Source: Moraxella sp.
GTDB taxonomy: Bacteria; Pseudomonadota; Gammaproteobacteria; Pseudomonadales; Moraxellaceae
Direction of reading: 5' to 3'
NCBI GenBank assembly: GCA_030530785.1
Contig: JAUMUJ010000011.1
Span: 1-56,225, forward strand
Length of the DNA stretch: 56,225 nucleotides
Part shown: positions 1 through 9,510 of the stretch, in pieces
How the letters are laid out: each line of letters opens with the position of its first letter
Numbering within the stretch: position 1 is the stretch's first letter
Made by a program: the position numbers and the translations under genes
The notes under the pieces: generated by a model
The model's database searches: none
Seen by the model: only the letters and a program-made list of their open reading frames with translations
Told to the model about the DNA's origin: nothing

Positions 1-1000
1 TAATCGCCGCCATCGGGGCTGCCAAAAATACCCCTGCCACAAAGGGTGGTAGCACCGTCATCATCAGCGTGGGAATGACCTTATCAGGCACATCAAGCTC
101 AGGCACGACCGCCCGAGCCAGCACCCCCGCTAGGTGCATACCTAAGACCAATACTGTCATCACCACCGTCCCCACAAGTATCCCCTGATGTAGTGAGCGA
201 CTGTTCTTATACGCCATCGCTCGCACTGCTGTATGGGGCAAGCCGATAAGACCAAAGCACACCAGCACCCAAAACGACAGCATAAACGTGGCGGACAATT
301 TGTCATCAACGCCTGTGGGAGTCAAAAGGTGTGGGTCAATGGCGTGTAGGGTGGTCATGGCGTTATCCATGCCCCCTGTGGCGACAAGCGTTGCCCCAAG
401 TAGGAGTATCGTGCCGATGAGCATGACCAGCCCCTGCACCGTGTCAGTCAAGACCACCGCCCGAAATCCACCAATAAAAGTATAAAGTCCAATCACAAGG
501 GCAAACACGCCAATGGATAATTCATAAGGCAAGCCTAATGTCGTTTCAAGCAAGCGTCCTGCCCCAATAAACTGCACCACCATCATGCCAAAAAACGCAA
601 GGAGTAAAGACAGGCACGCAAGATGTACCACGACTTTATTTTGATAACGAGCAAACAGCAGGTCGTTGATGGTGATACTGCCTGTTTGGCGAGCAAGCAT
701 GGCAAGCTTCTTGCCGAGTGTGCCAAGCGTCAGCCAAATTGCAGGCACTTGTATCATAGACAACAGTACCCAGCCCAAGCCATATTTATACGCCGCTCCT
801 GGTCCACCGATAAAGGAGCTTGCTGAGACATACGTTGCCACTGTGGTCATGGCAAGCACAAATCCACCCATAGAGCGAGAGCCGACATAGTATTCATGCA
901 AAAAGCCCGTTTTGCGTTTTTGATAAGCGTGCCACGCCACCCCAAACACAAAAAACAGATACAGGACAAGGGGGATTAAAATTTGGACATTTAAACTCAT
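1..1000 (-). CDS. panF: Sodium/pantothenate symporter PanF (N-terminal 333 residues; 3' end outside window)
   Basis: Inner-membrane solute:sodium symporter that imports pantothenate for coenzyme A synthesis. Reading leftward from the ATG at 1000, one open frame continues to the window edge. The N-terminus (MSLNVQILIPLVLYLFF) is a first membrane helix. It is followed by the SSS-family segment YVGSRSMGGFVLAMT, the helix TYVSASSFIGGPGAAYKYG, and further hydrophobic helices. The last visible residues, AGVFLAAPMAAI, match the conserved region near residue 330 of PanF, so roughly the C-terminal third (about 150 residues) is missing. The start codon overlaps the yhdT stop codon (ATGA), as in the yhdT-panF arrangement of enterobacteria. 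I separate PanF from other SSS symporters mainly by this neighbour and by the conserved N-terminal motifs. Confidence 0.9.
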   Translation of the reverse strand, partial: MSLNVQILIPLVLYLFFVFGVAWHAYQKRKTGFLHEYYVGSRSMGGFVLAMTTVATYVSASSFIGGPGAAYKYGLGWVLLSMIQVPAIWLTLGTLGKKLAMLARQTGSITINDLLFARYQNKVVVHLACLSLLLAFFGMMVVQFIGAGRLLETTLGLPYELSIGVFALVIGLYTFIGGFRAVVLTDTVQGLVMLIGTILLLGATLVATGGMDNAMTTLHAIDPHLLTPTGVDDKLSATFMLSFWVLVCFGLIGLPHTAVRAMAYKNSRSLHQGILVGTVVMTVLVLGMHLAGVLARAVVPELDVPDKVIPTLMMTVLPPFVAGVFLAAPMAAI

Positions 1001-1269
1001 CGGTTTTCCCCTTGATTTGATGTCAAATCAGTATCCAAATCCACTTCCTTATAAACTGCTTTTAACACCGCCATGCTGATTAAAATAAAAATTAATGGTA
1101 AAAAAACACAGCTTAGCTCAAACCACAAAGGCAAACCCAAAAGACCCGTACCGTTTGGCGTAAAATAAGCAAAAATCACCCAACCTGCCATGTAAATGAG
1201 TGTCAGAAAAATCGCCCATTTGGCTTCACGGTTGAGCTGATGAGTGAGTGGGGTGGGGGAGATGTTCAT
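997..1269 (-). CDS. yhdT: YhdT family (DUF997) small membrane protein
   Basis: A 90-residue inner-membrane protein with two clear hydrophobic helices, at about residues 17-37 (WAIFLTLIYMAGWVIFAYF) and 48-70 (LWFELSCVFLPLIFILISM). The spacing and the short charged tail match the YhdT/DUF997 family, which is encoded directly upstream of panF in many proteobacteria. Its stop codon overlaps the panF start (ATGA), so the two are translationally coupled and form one leftward operon. The molecular function is not established. An accessory role for the SSS symporter is inferred only from this constant pairing. Confidence 0.88.
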   Translation of the reverse strand: MNISPTPLTHQLNREAKWAIFLTLIYMAGWVIFAYFTPNGTGLLGLPLWFELSCVFLPLIFILISMAVLKAVYKEVDLDTDLTSNQGENR

Positions 1270-1350
1270 TAAAAATCCCTATCATGATGAATGACAAAAC
1301 AAAATAGTGTAGCATAAAATGTCGGGTTGATATATTTTTTTAAAAAATTC

Positions 1351-1378
1351 TTGCAAATTCTTAAAATTTTGCTATAAT
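1351..1378 (+). promoter_or_regulatory. Sigma-70 promoter for tRNA-Gln
   Basis: A -35 element TTGCAA (1351-1356) and a perfect -10 TATAAT (1373-1378) are separated by 16 bases. They lie 12 bases before the mature 5' end of the tRNA. Confidence 0.8.
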
Positions 1379-1390
1379 GGTTGTCCATAT

Positions 1391-1466
1391 AGGGGTATCG
1401 CCAAGTTGGTAAGGCATCAGGTTTTGATCCTGACATTCGTTGGTTCGAGTCCAGCTACCCCTGCCA
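1391..1466 (+). tRNA. tRNA-Gln (anticodon TTG), CCA encoded
   Basis: Cloverleaf tRNA. The acceptor strands AGGGGTA and TACCCCT pair fully. The anticodon arm is CAGG-loop-CCTG with TTTTGAT in the loop, giving anticodon TTG (reads CAA and CAG). The T arm contains GGTTCGAGTCC, the discriminator base is G as in bacterial tRNA-Gln, and CCA is encoded at 1464-1466. It stands alone, with its own promoter and a terminator downstream. Confidence 0.96.
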
Positions 1467-1485
1467 TATTGATGATACAAACAAA

Positions 1486-1512
1486 AACCAATCTGCCCAG
1501 ATTGGTTTTTTA
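1486..1512 (+). terminator. Rho-independent terminator of tRNA-Gln
   Basis: The inverted repeat CCAATCTG (1488-1495) and CAGATTGG (1498-1505) has a tight loop and runs into six T residues. It lies 22 bases after the tRNA CCA end and 32 bases before kpsC, so kpsC needs its own start or read-through. Confidence 0.85.
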
Positions 1513-1543
1513 ATATAGGATATGGCAAAAACCGTTTCATCAG

Positions 1544-3733
1544 ATGTCTCATTTTGTAAAACTAACGACCGCCACACGGGGCATTTTAGCCAATAATCCA
1601 CTATTGATGGTGGCTGTTCGTGCTACCATCACCCACAAAGACAAATCCGCCCAAGCAGTCATCGCATGGGGATATAAGCCCAGTCGCACCAAAGCACTTG
1701 CCTTTGCTCATGCTCATAATTTACCACTCATCACGGCAGAAGATGGTTTTTTGCGTTCGTTGGGTGGGGGCATACACAGTGTGGGGGCGAGCTTTATCAT
1801 GGACGATGTGGGGGTGTATTTTGACCTGACCACCCCCAATCGCCTGCAACAGCTCATCGCTGACTGTGTGGCAGACTGGAATGATGATAAAGAGCAACAC
1901 GCCCAACGTCTGATACAAAAAATCATCACACACAAACTGTCCAAATATAACCACACCACCCATGCCCCCGATTTGACGCAGTTGGCGGGCAATGATAAGC
2001 CCCACATCATCATCATAGACCAAGTGGCAGATGATGCTTCCATCACAGGGGCGGGGGCGGGGGCGGATAATTTTCATGCCACGCTTGCCCACGCCAAAGA
2101 GCATTACTCCAATGCTAATATTTGGATAAAGGCACACCCAGCAGGTAGGGGTTATTTTAGCTCGTCTGACATTACCATGCCATTTTATCTGGATACGCCG
2201 TGCAATCCCATCGCCCTTATCAGCCAAGCCCAAGCGGTCTATACGGTTAGCTCACACATGGGCTTTGAAGCTCTGATGCTTGGCAGGCGTGTGCATAACT
2301 TTGGGGCAAATTGGTACGCTGGATTTGGTTTGACCGATGATGACTTTGTTAAAAATACCGCCATTTACCAAAATCTTATCTGTCATTATCAAGCACTAAA
2401 CATCACAAAGGCAAGCCTGACCCAGCTTTTTTATGCCAGCTATGTTTTATACAGTCGTTATGCCAATCCTGCCACAGGGTGTGCGTGCGACATTGAGACG
2501 GTCATGGATTATTTGCGGTTAAACCGTGATTGGCAAGATAAGCTGTCAGGTGAGGTGATGGCGTATGATTTTAGCCGTTGGAAAGTGCCGTTTGTGCGGG
2601 GGTTTTTGGGTTTTGATGGGGTGGATTTAACCATAAAATCCAAGACCAAATGGTGGTTTTTTTTGCCTTATGCGGTCAATGAAAAGCGTGCCAAACGTGC
2701 CGATGATAAGACGTTTAGCACCTTGTCGGCGGACACAACATATGTCGTTTGGGGGCAAAAATCCAAACGCACCCTACAACAAAAATTAACCCAGCACGGC
2801 ATGACAGCTCCTACCATTTGGTGCATGGAAGACGGCTTTATCCGCTCTAATGGCTTGGGGGCGACACTCATCGCTCCGTTGTCAGTGGTGATGGACGATG
2901 TGGGGATTTATTTTGATGCCACCGCCCCCAGTCGCTTGGAGCAAATTTTAAGCACCATTTGTCTAAATGATGAACAAAAACAGCGAGCCGATGCCCTGCA
3001 CACGCTCATGCTGACCAAGCGGGTAAGTAAATACAATGTCCCCACAAAAAATCACGATTTTATCCGCCAAATCCAAGCATTAAAACATAAACACCGCCCC
3101 GTTCGCTTGGTGGTGGGGCAAGTAGAAGATGACGCTTCGGTCAAATGCTGTGCCAGCATGATTAAAAAAAACAGCGAACTGCTTGCTCGGGTGCGAGATG
3201 ATTTTCCCGATGATGTGATTATTTATAAACCGCACCCTGATGTGGAAGCGGGACTGCGGGTTGGGCGGGCGGATAATCATCATCTGGCGGATGTGGTTGC
3301 CCACGATGTCGCCATGCCTGACTGTTTAGATGTGTGCGATGTGGTGCATACCATCAGCTCTTTGACGGGGTTTGAAGCCTTGTTGCGTGGTAAGTCGGTG
3401 GTGTGTTATGGTCTGCCTTTTTATGCAGGGTTTGGGCTGACCGATGATGTGTCAGAAGATGATAATGTGCCAAAAAATCAAGCCCTAATAAGAAGACAAC
3501 GCCAAGATTTGCCACCGCTTAAACTGTGTGAGCTCATCTATGGCACGCTGATTAGCTATCCGATGTATCATCTGCCTGATGGGGTGGGGCTTGCCACGCC
3601 CGAAGAGGTGATTGCGTATCTGTACGATGTTGCACCCACAGAACAACGCTCCTTTATTGCTCAAACCGCCCGCCAAATCTGCCAACTGACCAAAACCAAA
3701 ATCATGCAGTTACGCAAGACGTTCATGCGATAA
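1544..3733 (+). CDS. kpsC: Capsule polysaccharide beta-Kdo transferase KpsC
   Basis: A 729-residue dual-domain glycosyltransferase of the KpsC/LipA family. It builds the poly-Kdo linker on lyso-phosphatidylglycerol that anchors group 2-type capsules, acting at the inner face of the cytoplasmic membrane. Two homologous GT99-like halves are visible. The N-half has EDGFLRSLGGG and MDDVGVYFDLTTPNRLQQL (about residues 66-106). The C-half repeats EDGFIRSNGLGA and MDDVGIYFDATAPSRLEQI (about 427-470). Each half also has a QVxDDAS segment and a late SSxxGFEAL...G motif. A (GGGGCG)x3 tandem repeat at 2048-2065 encodes Gly-Ala repeats. The start at 1544 has no clear Shine-Dalgarno sequence and is slightly uncertain. 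kpsS follows. The polymerase, modification and ABC export genes are not in the window, so the capsule type is unknown. Confidence 0.92.
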   Translation: MSHFVKLTTATRGILANNPLLMVAVRATITHKDKSAQAVIAWGYKPSRTKALAFAHAHNLPLITAEDGFLRSLGGGIHSVGASFIMDDVGVYFDLTTPNRLQQLIADCVADWNDDKEQHAQRLIQKIITHKLSKYNHTTHAPDLTQLAGNDKPHIIIIDQVADDASITGAGAGADNFHATLAHAKEHYSNANIWIKAHPAGRGYFSSSDITMPFYLDTPCNPIALISQAQAVYTVSSHMGFEALMLGRRVHNFGANWYAGFGLTDDDFVKNTAIYQNLICHYQALNITKASLTQLFYASYVLYSRYANPATGCACDIETVMDYLRLNRDWQDKLSGEVMAYDFSRWKVPFVRGFLGFDGVDLTIKSKTKWWFFLPYAVNEKRAKRADDKTFSTLSADTTYVVWGQKSKRTLQQKLTQHGMTAPTIWCMEDGFIRSNGLGATLIAPLSVVMDDVGIYFDATAPSRLEQILSTICLNDEQKQRADALHTLMLTKRVSKYNVPTKNHDFIRQIQALKHKHRPVRLVVGQVEDDASVKCCASMIKKNSELLARVRDDFPDDVIIYKPHPDVEAGLRVGRADNHHLADVVAHDVAMPDCLDVCDVVHTISSLTGFEALLRGKSVVCYGLPFYAGFGLTDDVSEDDNVPKNQALIRRQRQDLPPLKLCELIYGTLISYPMYHLPDGVGLATPEEVIAYLYDVAPTEQRSFIAQTARQICQLTKTKIMQLRKTFMR

Positions 3734-3828
3734 AATTCATAAAACTGTGGTAGAATAGGAAAATTTAATTGCTTGTATTTTAATCAATTTTTATTCTTAT
3801 TTGATAGCCTTTATCATGTGATGGTCTT

Positions 3829-5025
3829 ATGTCTTTTAGCCTAAAACGCCTGTTATCCCATGATGACATTTTGCTGTTACAGGGCAAGATGGGTACTTTT
3901 TTTTGTCGTTTTGCCACCTTTTTGATGGAACAAGGCAAAACCGTCCGCAAAATCAACTTTAACGCAGGAGACGCATTTTTTTATTGTCATAAAGATAAAA
4001 TGGACAATTATCGGGGTACGTTGGCTGATTTTGAGCAATTTTTGGGCGAATATGTCAAAAAACATCACATCAAGGCGGTGGTGTGTTTTAATGATTGTCG
4101 TCCTTATCATGAAATCGCCAAAGTGGTGTGTCAGCGTCTGGGGCTGGCGTTTTTTGTGTTTGAAGAGGGCTATCTGCGACCTGACTATATTACCCTAGAA
4201 GAGTACGGCATTAACGGCTATTCTCGCTTTGACCCGAAACTTATCCACACCCTAAAAAAAGCCAAAGACAAGCCAAAATTTACCGACAACCGTTTTTATC
4301 GGCTGTGTGTGGCGGCGGCGGTGTATTATATTGCGGTGTTTGTTGGGGCTTGGCGGTATCCGCATTATGAGCATTATCGGGGGCTGTCCATCTGGGCAGA
4401 AGCGTGGGCATGGATAAAAGCCCCTTTTCGTAAAGTCGCCCGCCGTTATCCTGATAAACGTTTGCAAGATACATTGGTGGGACAAAAAAACTTCTATTTG
4501 GTCAGTTTGCAGGTGCATAACGACTCGCAAATCAGCCATCACAGCGATTATGCTGATGTGCGTGATTTTATCACAGAGGTGCTGACCAGCTTTGCCAAAT
4601 TTGCCCCCAAAGAGACGGTGATTTTGTTTAAACATCACCCGCTAGACCGTGGACATCGGGATTATACCCGCTTGCTTAAACGCACCGCTCATGAGCTTGG
4701 CATCACAGGGCGGGTGTTTTATGGCTGTGATATGCACCTGCCAAGTCTCATACGTGCCAGTATCGGCATGGTTACGGTCAATAGCACCACCGCCTTGCAA
4801 TCCATTTATCACCGAAAACCCACCAAAATCATGGGGCGAGCGTTATACGATGTGGCGGGGCTGACCGACCAAAAGCATCTTAATGCGTTTTGGGGCGACC
4901 CCACAGTGCCCGACCGTGAATTTTATTTAAAATTCAGAGAATATCTCATAGAACAAACCCAGCTCAATGGCTCATTTTATGGCACATCGCCTTGGGTGTT
5001 GGCGTACCAAAATACCAATCAATAA
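3829..5025 (+). CDS. kpsS: Capsule polysaccharide beta-Kdo transferase KpsS
   Basis: A 398-residue KpsS/LipB-family glycosyltransferase that adds the first beta-Kdo to lyso-phosphatidylglycerol, priming the linker that KpsC extends. The family N-terminal block LLLQGKMGTFFCRFATFL (about residues 16-33) is conserved, as are FNAGDAFFY, VFEEGYLRPDYITLEE (about 112-127), the phosphate/nucleotide-site-like FKHHPLDRGHRDY (about 267-279) and VTVNSTTALQSIYHRKPT (about 307-324). The length matches the family. It lies 95 bases after kpsC with AT-rich sequence between, so it may have its own promoter. The kpsC-kpsS pair is normally part of a larger capsule locus. Here it borders tRNA-Gln and lepA instead. 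Confidence 0.92.
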   Translation: MSFSLKRLLSHDDILLLQGKMGTFFCRFATFLMEQGKTVRKINFNAGDAFFYCHKDKMDNYRGTLADFEQFLGEYVKKHHIKAVVCFNDCRPYHEIAKVVCQRLGLAFFVFEEGYLRPDYITLEEYGINGYSRFDPKLIHTLKKAKDKPKFTDNRFYRLCVAAAVYYIAVFVGAWRYPHYEHYRGLSIWAEAWAWIKAPFRKVARRYPDKRLQDTLVGQKNFYLVSLQVHNDSQISHHSDYADVRDFITEVLTSFAKFAPKETVILFKHHPLDRGHRDYTRLLKRTAHELGITGRVFYGCDMHLPSLIRASIGMVTVNSTTALQSIYHRKPTKIMGRALYDVAGLTDQKHLNAFWGDPTVPDREFYLKFREYLIEQTQLNGSFYGTSPWVLAYQNTNQ

Positions 5026-5080
5026 GTAGGATTTTTTAAAAAAAACTGTTACAATACTCTGTTATTGTTTTTCTTTTTAA

Positions 5081-6889
5081 ATGGCTATTATGACCGCACT
5101 TTCTCATATCCGTAATTTTTCTATCATCGCTCACATTGACCACGGCAAATCCACGCTGGCTGATCGCTTTATCCAAGTGTGTGGCGGTCTGTCTGACCGT
5201 GAAATGCAGGCTCAGGTCTTGGACAGTATGGATATTGAGCGTGAGCGTGGCATCACCATTAAAGCCCAATCGGTAACGTTGTACTATAATCACCCCAATG
5301 GCGAGCGTTATCAGTTAAACTTCATTGACACGCCCGGACACGTGGATTTTAGCTATGAAGTGTCAAGAAGTTTGGCAGCTTGCGAAGGGGCGTTGCTGGT
5401 GGTGGACGCAGCACAAGGCGTGGAAGCCCAAAGCGTGGCAAACTGTTATACCGCCATTGAGCAGGACTTAGAAGTTTTACCAGTTTTAAATAAAATTGAC
5501 CTACCACAAGTTGAGCCTGAACGGGTCATTGAAGAGATAGAAGACATCATCGGCATTGAGGCGGTGGACGCTCCTAGGGTATCCGCCAAAACAGGTGTGG
5601 GCATTGATGAATTACTGCAAGCGTTGGTGGAAAAAATCCCTGCCCCACAAGGCGACAGAGACGCTCCACTACAAGCACTCATCATTGACAGTTGGTTTGA
5701 TAATTATCTGGGCGTGGTGTCTTTGGTGCGGGTGCGTGAAGGGCAGGTTAAGACGGGTGATAAGATTTTTATCAAATCCACCACCGAGAGTCATCTGGTA
5801 ACGTCCATCGGGGTCTTTACCCCAAAACGCTTGGAGACAGGCATTTTGCAAGCAGGCGAAGTGGGCTTTATCATCGCAGGGATTAAGGACATCTCTGGGG
5901 CTCCTGTGGGCGACACCATCACGCTTGCCAAAACTCCCGAAGTGGATAGCATTGCTGGCTTTAAAAAAGTTACCCCCCAAGTTTATGCAGGTATGTTTCC
6001 TGTGGACTCGTCTGATTTTGAAAAGTTTCGTGAAGCTCTACAAAAACTACAAATCAACGACTCTGCTTTATTTTTTGAGCCTGACACGTCAGAAGCGTTG
6101 GGTTTTGGGTTTCGTTGTGGTTTTTTGGGCATGCTTCATATGGAGATTATCCAAGAGCGGTTAGAGCGTGAGTATGATCTTGACCTGATTACCACCGCCC
6201 CGAGCGTGATTTATGAGATTGTCAAAAAAAATGGCGAAGTGATTTATGTGGATAACCCGTCCAAGCTCCCCGATACGGGCGTCATCGCTGAGTTTCGTGA
6301 GCCGATTGCTCGTTGTCATATCCTAGTGCCACAAGAGTATCTGGGCAATGTCATCACGCTTGCCATTGAACGGCGTGGCGTGCAGGTGGACATGAAATTT
6401 ATGGCTCGCCAAGTCCAAGTCGTCTTTGACATTCCGATGGGCGAGGTGGTCATGGACTTTTTTGATAAATTAAAATCAGCATCTCGTGGCTTTGCGTCCT
6501 TAGATTATGGCTTTGAGCGTTATCAAGCGGATAAATTGGCTCGGGTGGACGTGCTGATTAACGGCGAAAAAGTGGACGCACTCGCCATGATTTGCCATAC
6601 CGAACACGCTCGCCGTCGTGGTGGTCAGCTTGTAGAAAAAATGAAAGAGCTAATCCCAAGACAGATGTTTGATGTTGCCATTCAAGCGGCGATTGGTAGT
6701 CAGATTATCGCTCGCTCCACCGTTAAAGCTATGCGTAAGGACGTTTTGGCAAAATGCTATGGCGGTGATGTCAGCCGTAAAAAGAAACTCTTAGAAAAAC
6801 AAAAAGCAGGTAAAAAACGCATGAAACAGGTGGGCAGTGTGGAGATTCCCCAAGAAGCATTTTTGGCAGTCTTAAAAGTAGACGGCTAA
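5081..6889 (+). CDS. lepA: Elongation factor 4 (LepA)
   Basis: A 602-residue translational GTPase that back-translocates or remodels ribosomes and affects initiation. G1 is AHIDHGKST (near residue 18), the switch region is [10 protein letters not shown]3 is DTPGH and G4 is NKID. The LepA-specific C-terminal domain ends with [23 protein letters not shown], and its length is typical. It lies 22 bases upstream of lepB, the classical lepA-lepB operon. The ATG at 5081 could alternatively be the ATG at 5090 (MTALSHIRN). Confidence 0.97.
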   Translation: MAIMTALSHIRNFSIIAHIDHGKSTLADRFIQVCGGLSDREMQAQVLDSMDIERERGITIKAQSVTLYYNHPNGERYQLNFIDTPGHVDFSYEVSRSLAACEGALLVVDAAQGVEAQSVANCYTAIEQDLEVLPVLNKIDLPQVEPERVIEEIEDIIGIEAVDAPRVSAKTGVGIDELLQALVEKIPAPQGDRDAPLQALIIDSWFDNYLGVVSLVRVREGQVKTGDKIFIKSTTESHLVTSIGVFTPKRLETGILQAGEVGFIIAGIKDISGAPVGDTITLAKTPEVDSIAGFKKVTPQVYAGMFPVDSSDFEKFREALQKLQINDSALFFEPDTSEALGFGFRCGFLGMLHMEIIQERLEREYDLDLITTAPSVIYEIVKKNGEVIYVDNPSKLPDTGVIAEFREPIARCHILVPQEYLGNVITLAIERRGVQVDMKFMARQVQVVFDIPMGEVVMDFFDKLKSASRGFASLDYGFERYQADKLARVDVLINGEKVDALAMICHTEHARRRGGQLVEKMKELIPRQMFDVAIQAAIGSQIIARSTVKAMRKDVLAKCYGGDVSRKKKLLEKQKAGKKRMKQVGSVEIPQEAFLAVLKVDG

Positions 6890-6911
6890 ACATAACAACT
6901 AAGGACATGAC

Positions 6912-8018
6912 ATGGAATTTGACATTAACATCATCTTAGTACCCGTTACGCTTGTTTTTTTGTTGGTGTATTTGGCGGATAAATTTTGGCTAAAACAGCA
7001 CCAAGCCGTTAAGCAACAAAACCGCCAAATCGCTTGGGCAAAAACTCATTTGGACAAGAGTGAAAAAGAATTTAAAGCACTGCTAGAACGGCTGGGGCAT
7101 GACCAGTCTCCTGATGAATTTATCGCCAATGAACACACACCCAGTATGCTCATCAGTGCCAACCAAACCTACATAGAGGCCAAACGCCAGCTCATCAATG
7201 TGCAAGGTGGCGTGGAGAATAAAACCATCAAAGAGAATGCTTTGGTGCGGTGGGCGTATGAGTATTTGCCGATTTTGCTCGTCATTGTGCTGGTGCGTTC
7301 GTTTGTGATTGAGCCGTTTAATATCCCATCAAGCTCTATGGTGCCGACCCTATATACGGGCGATTTTATCGTGGTGAATAAAGCGTCCTATGGGCTAAGA
7401 TTGCCCATCACGCACACCAAGATTTTAAACACAGGCTCTCCTAAGCATGGCGATGTGGCGGTGTTTCGTTATCCATTAAACGAAAAACGCTACTACATCA
7501 AGCGGGTGATTGGTTTGCCAAATGACACGGTGTCTTATAATAATGGCGTGTTGTCCATTAACGGTCAGCCTGTCGCCACCGACAGTGTGGATTATCAAAT
7601 GTCCGACAAGCTCAACGCCAAACTTGTGCCAGAGTTTATAGAAAATTATCATTTATCTGATGATGAGCGAGCCAGATACGGTGCAGAAGAAGAAAAGCAC
7701 GCCCATTATTATCGTGAAAAACTGGGCGAACATGATTATGTGGTGCGATATTTGGGGGATTTAAACAGTGCGTCTATGGCAGAGTTTTTACTGCAAAACT
7801 CCCCCCAAACCGCCACATCAGGTGGCACTCAATGGCAAATCACCGTTCCCGATGGTCAGTATTTTGTGATGGGTGATAACCGAGACCGTAGCGAAGATGG
7901 GCGGTTTTGGGGCTTTGTTCCCGAAGAGAATTTAGCAGGTCGGGCAACTTATATCTGGATGCACAAAGAAGCAGGATTTAAGTTACCGAGCTTTGGGCGA
8001 GCGGGGGCGATTGATTGA
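6912..8018 (+). CDS. lepB: Signal peptidase I
   Basis: A 368-residue inner-membrane serine protease (S26A) that removes signal peptides of exported proteins. There are two N-terminal membrane segments: residues 5-22 ([17 protein letters not shown]) and about 118-134 ([18 protein letters not shown]). The nucleophile Ser lies in [11 protein letters not shown] and the general-base Lys in [12 protein letters not shown]. Box E is [20 protein letters not shown] long insert (about residues 225-285) is present in the periplasmic domain, as in related Moraxellaceae proteins. The start at 6912 has an AAGGA Shine-Dalgarno sequence. It is co-transcribed with lepA. Confidence 0.96.
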   Translation: MEFDINIILVPVTLVFLLVYLADKFWLKQHQAVKQQNRQIAWAKTHLDKSEKEFKALLERLGHDQSPDEFIANEHTPSMLISANQTYIEAKRQLINVQGGVENKTIKENALVRWAYEYLPILLVIVLVRSFVIEPFNIPSSSMVPTLYTGDFIVVNKASYGLRLPITHTKILNTGSPKHGDVAVFRYPLNEKRYYIKRVIGLPNDTVSYNNGVLSINGQPVATDSVDYQMSDKLNAKLVPEFIENYHLSDDERARYGAEEEKHAHYYREKLGEHDYVVRYLGDLNSASMAEFLLQNSPQTATSGGTQWQITVPDGQYFVMGDNRDRSEDGRFWGFVPEENLAGRATYIWMHKEAGFKLPSFGRAGAID

Positions 8019-8124
8019 TGAAGCTGTCAATCAGTGGCGTAAATGGCTATTTTGTCTGATAGTCTTTTTGTGATAAGATGGTCAATGATAAAATAAAGCG
8101 ACCAGATTTTAAAAAGGTGATTTT

Positions 8125-8514
8125 ATGCAAATATCCACACCCAGCCACCAACGTGGGGCAAGCGTTACGTCCATCGTGCTACTTATCATTGCCTTAGGCT
8201 TGCTTGCCAAATTAGCCATTGGGGTCATTCCTGCTTATGTGGGCGATTATCAATTTACCAAATTGGTTGCCCAAGAACTCAAACGAGCCAACGATGCCAA
8301 GATGACCGATAAGCAGTTTTTAAGCAACTTAGGACAACAGCTTTCCATCAATGCCAACTATGATGCCAAACCCGAAGAGATGCTGATTTTTATCAATAAA
8401 ACTCCTGGTTCTTTGGTGGTAAAAAGCCAATATTCCGAAGAGAGTAATTTTTATGGCAATACTTATATTGTCAATCGTTTTGAAAAAGAAATCACGGCAG
8501 AAGACGCTAAATAA
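8125..8514 (+). CDS. DUF4845 domain-containing membrane-anchored protein
   Basis: A 129-residue protein with an N-terminal membrane helix (about residues 14-36, VTSIVLLIIALGLLAKLAIG) preceded by the pilin-like QRGAS, and a small soluble C-terminal domain. This architecture and the position between lepB and rnc are characteristic of DUF4845 proteins in gammaproteobacteria. The function is unknown. The neighbourhood suggests a link to envelope protein handling, but that is inference. It has a good Shine-Dalgarno sequence (AAAGGTG), and its stop codon overlaps the rnc start (TAATG), implying coupled translation. Confidence 0.85.
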   Translation: MQISTPSHQRGASVTSIVLLIIALGLLAKLAIGVIPAYVGDYQFTKLVAQELKRANDAKMTDKQFLSNLGQQLSINANYDAKPEEMLIFINKTPGSLVVKSQYSEESNFYGNTYIVNRFEKEITAEDAK

Positions 8515-9254
8515 TGACAAATGCGACCCACGTTGCCTATTTTGGCAGTTTTGAGCAGGGGTATCCTTATCTTTGTTCAAAACTTGGCTACACTTTTAAC
8601 AATCCACATTTATTACGGCGTGCCTTAACGCACCGTTCTTTTGATCCCAAGATGAGCTACGAACGCCTTGAATTTTTGGGGGACGCACTTTTGGGGGCGG
8701 TGATTGCCGAAATGCTGTTTCATCGCTTTCCTTGCCACGATGAGGGCAAACTTACCCGAATGAGAGCAACTTTGGTGCGCCAAGAGACGCTGGTACAGAT
8801 TGCTGATAAGTTGGAGTTGTCGTCCCATCTGATACTGGGTGTGGGCGAGCGTAAAGGTGGGGGGCGACATCGTGCCAGCATTTTAGCCGATGCGGTAGAA
8901 GCGATACTTGCGTCCGTGTATCTGGACAGTGGTGACATGGGACAGGTACAAAGTTTGGTTAAGGCATGGTATGAGAGCTTGATTGATGATGTGGGCGAAG
9001 AAAAAGTGCTAAAAGATGCCAAATCCCGCCTACAAGAGTGGCTACAAGGCAACAAACTGCCCTTGCCGACCTACACGCTAACAGACACCATCGGTAATGC
9101 TCCCAATCAGACCTTTGTGGTGGTGTGTGCTGTTGCTGTCGCCGATTGTATGCCCATTACTGAGACGGGCGAAAGCAGACGCATTGCCGAACAAAAATGT
9201 GCCGAGCGTATGATAAATCAGCTCAACAAGTTAGAAAAACCTAAGGCGTTATAG
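8514..9254 (+). CDS. rnc: Ribonuclease III
   Basis: A 246-residue double-strand-specific endoribonuclease that processes rRNA and cleaves structured mRNAs. The RNase III signature YERLEFLGDALLG (about residues 44-56) includes the metal-binding Glu and Asp. A second catalytic segment is ASILADAVEAILASVYLD (about 121-138). A C-terminal dsRNA-binding domain (about 162-240) contains SRLQEWLQG, and the typical ESRRIAEQKCAERMI ends it. A 1-base overlap with the DUF4845 gene couples translation. era follows after a 256-base gap, a common rnc-era order. Confidence 0.96.
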   Translation: MTNATHVAYFGSFEQGYPYLCSKLGYTFNNPHLLRRALTHRSFDPKMSYERLEFLGDALLGAVIAEMLFHRFPCHDEGKLTRMRATLVRQETLVQIADKLELSSHLILGVGERKGGGRHRASILADAVEAILASVYLDSGDMGQVQSLVKAWYESLIDDVGEEKVLKDAKSRLQEWLQGNKLPLPTYTLTDTIGNAPNQTFVVVCAVAVADCMPITETGESRRIAEQKCAERMINQLNKLEKPKAL

Positions 9255-9281
9255 ACCGTATTTTAAAAATTGAATGGGCGG

Positions 9282-9355
9282 GGGCGAATTGTAACTCGTC
9301 CAATATTAACATTAACGCCCTGCCACAGGGTAAATATAATTTGTCCCTACAAATT
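9282..9355. repeat. Cluster of three small hairpins in the rnc-era gap
   Basis: Three inverted repeats follow one another: GGGCGA/TCGTCC (9282-9301), CCCTG/CAGGG with a 3-base loop (9318-9330) and AATTTGT/ACAAATT with loop CCCT (9338-9355). No reading frame covers them. They look like a decayed intergenic repeat or an RNA-processing site. The rest of the gap (to 9510) is AT-rich and carries a probable era promoter with a TATAAT near 9473. Confidence 0.45.
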
Positions 9356-9510
9356 CACCTAGCCATATAACAAACTCCACAACGCCAAAAAACACCCATT
9401 TTTAATCGTCCATGTTTTAAAGTTTCAAATAACCCACATTTACAAATACCATTTGCCCCGCCTGTGTTGTCGTTATATAATGATAGATTATTTTAAATAT
9501 TAGGACAATC

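Noticed and set aside
1721-2233. 170-codon minus-strand frame inside kpsC
   Set aside because: It is antisense to a conserved transferase half, with no recognisable domain or start signal.
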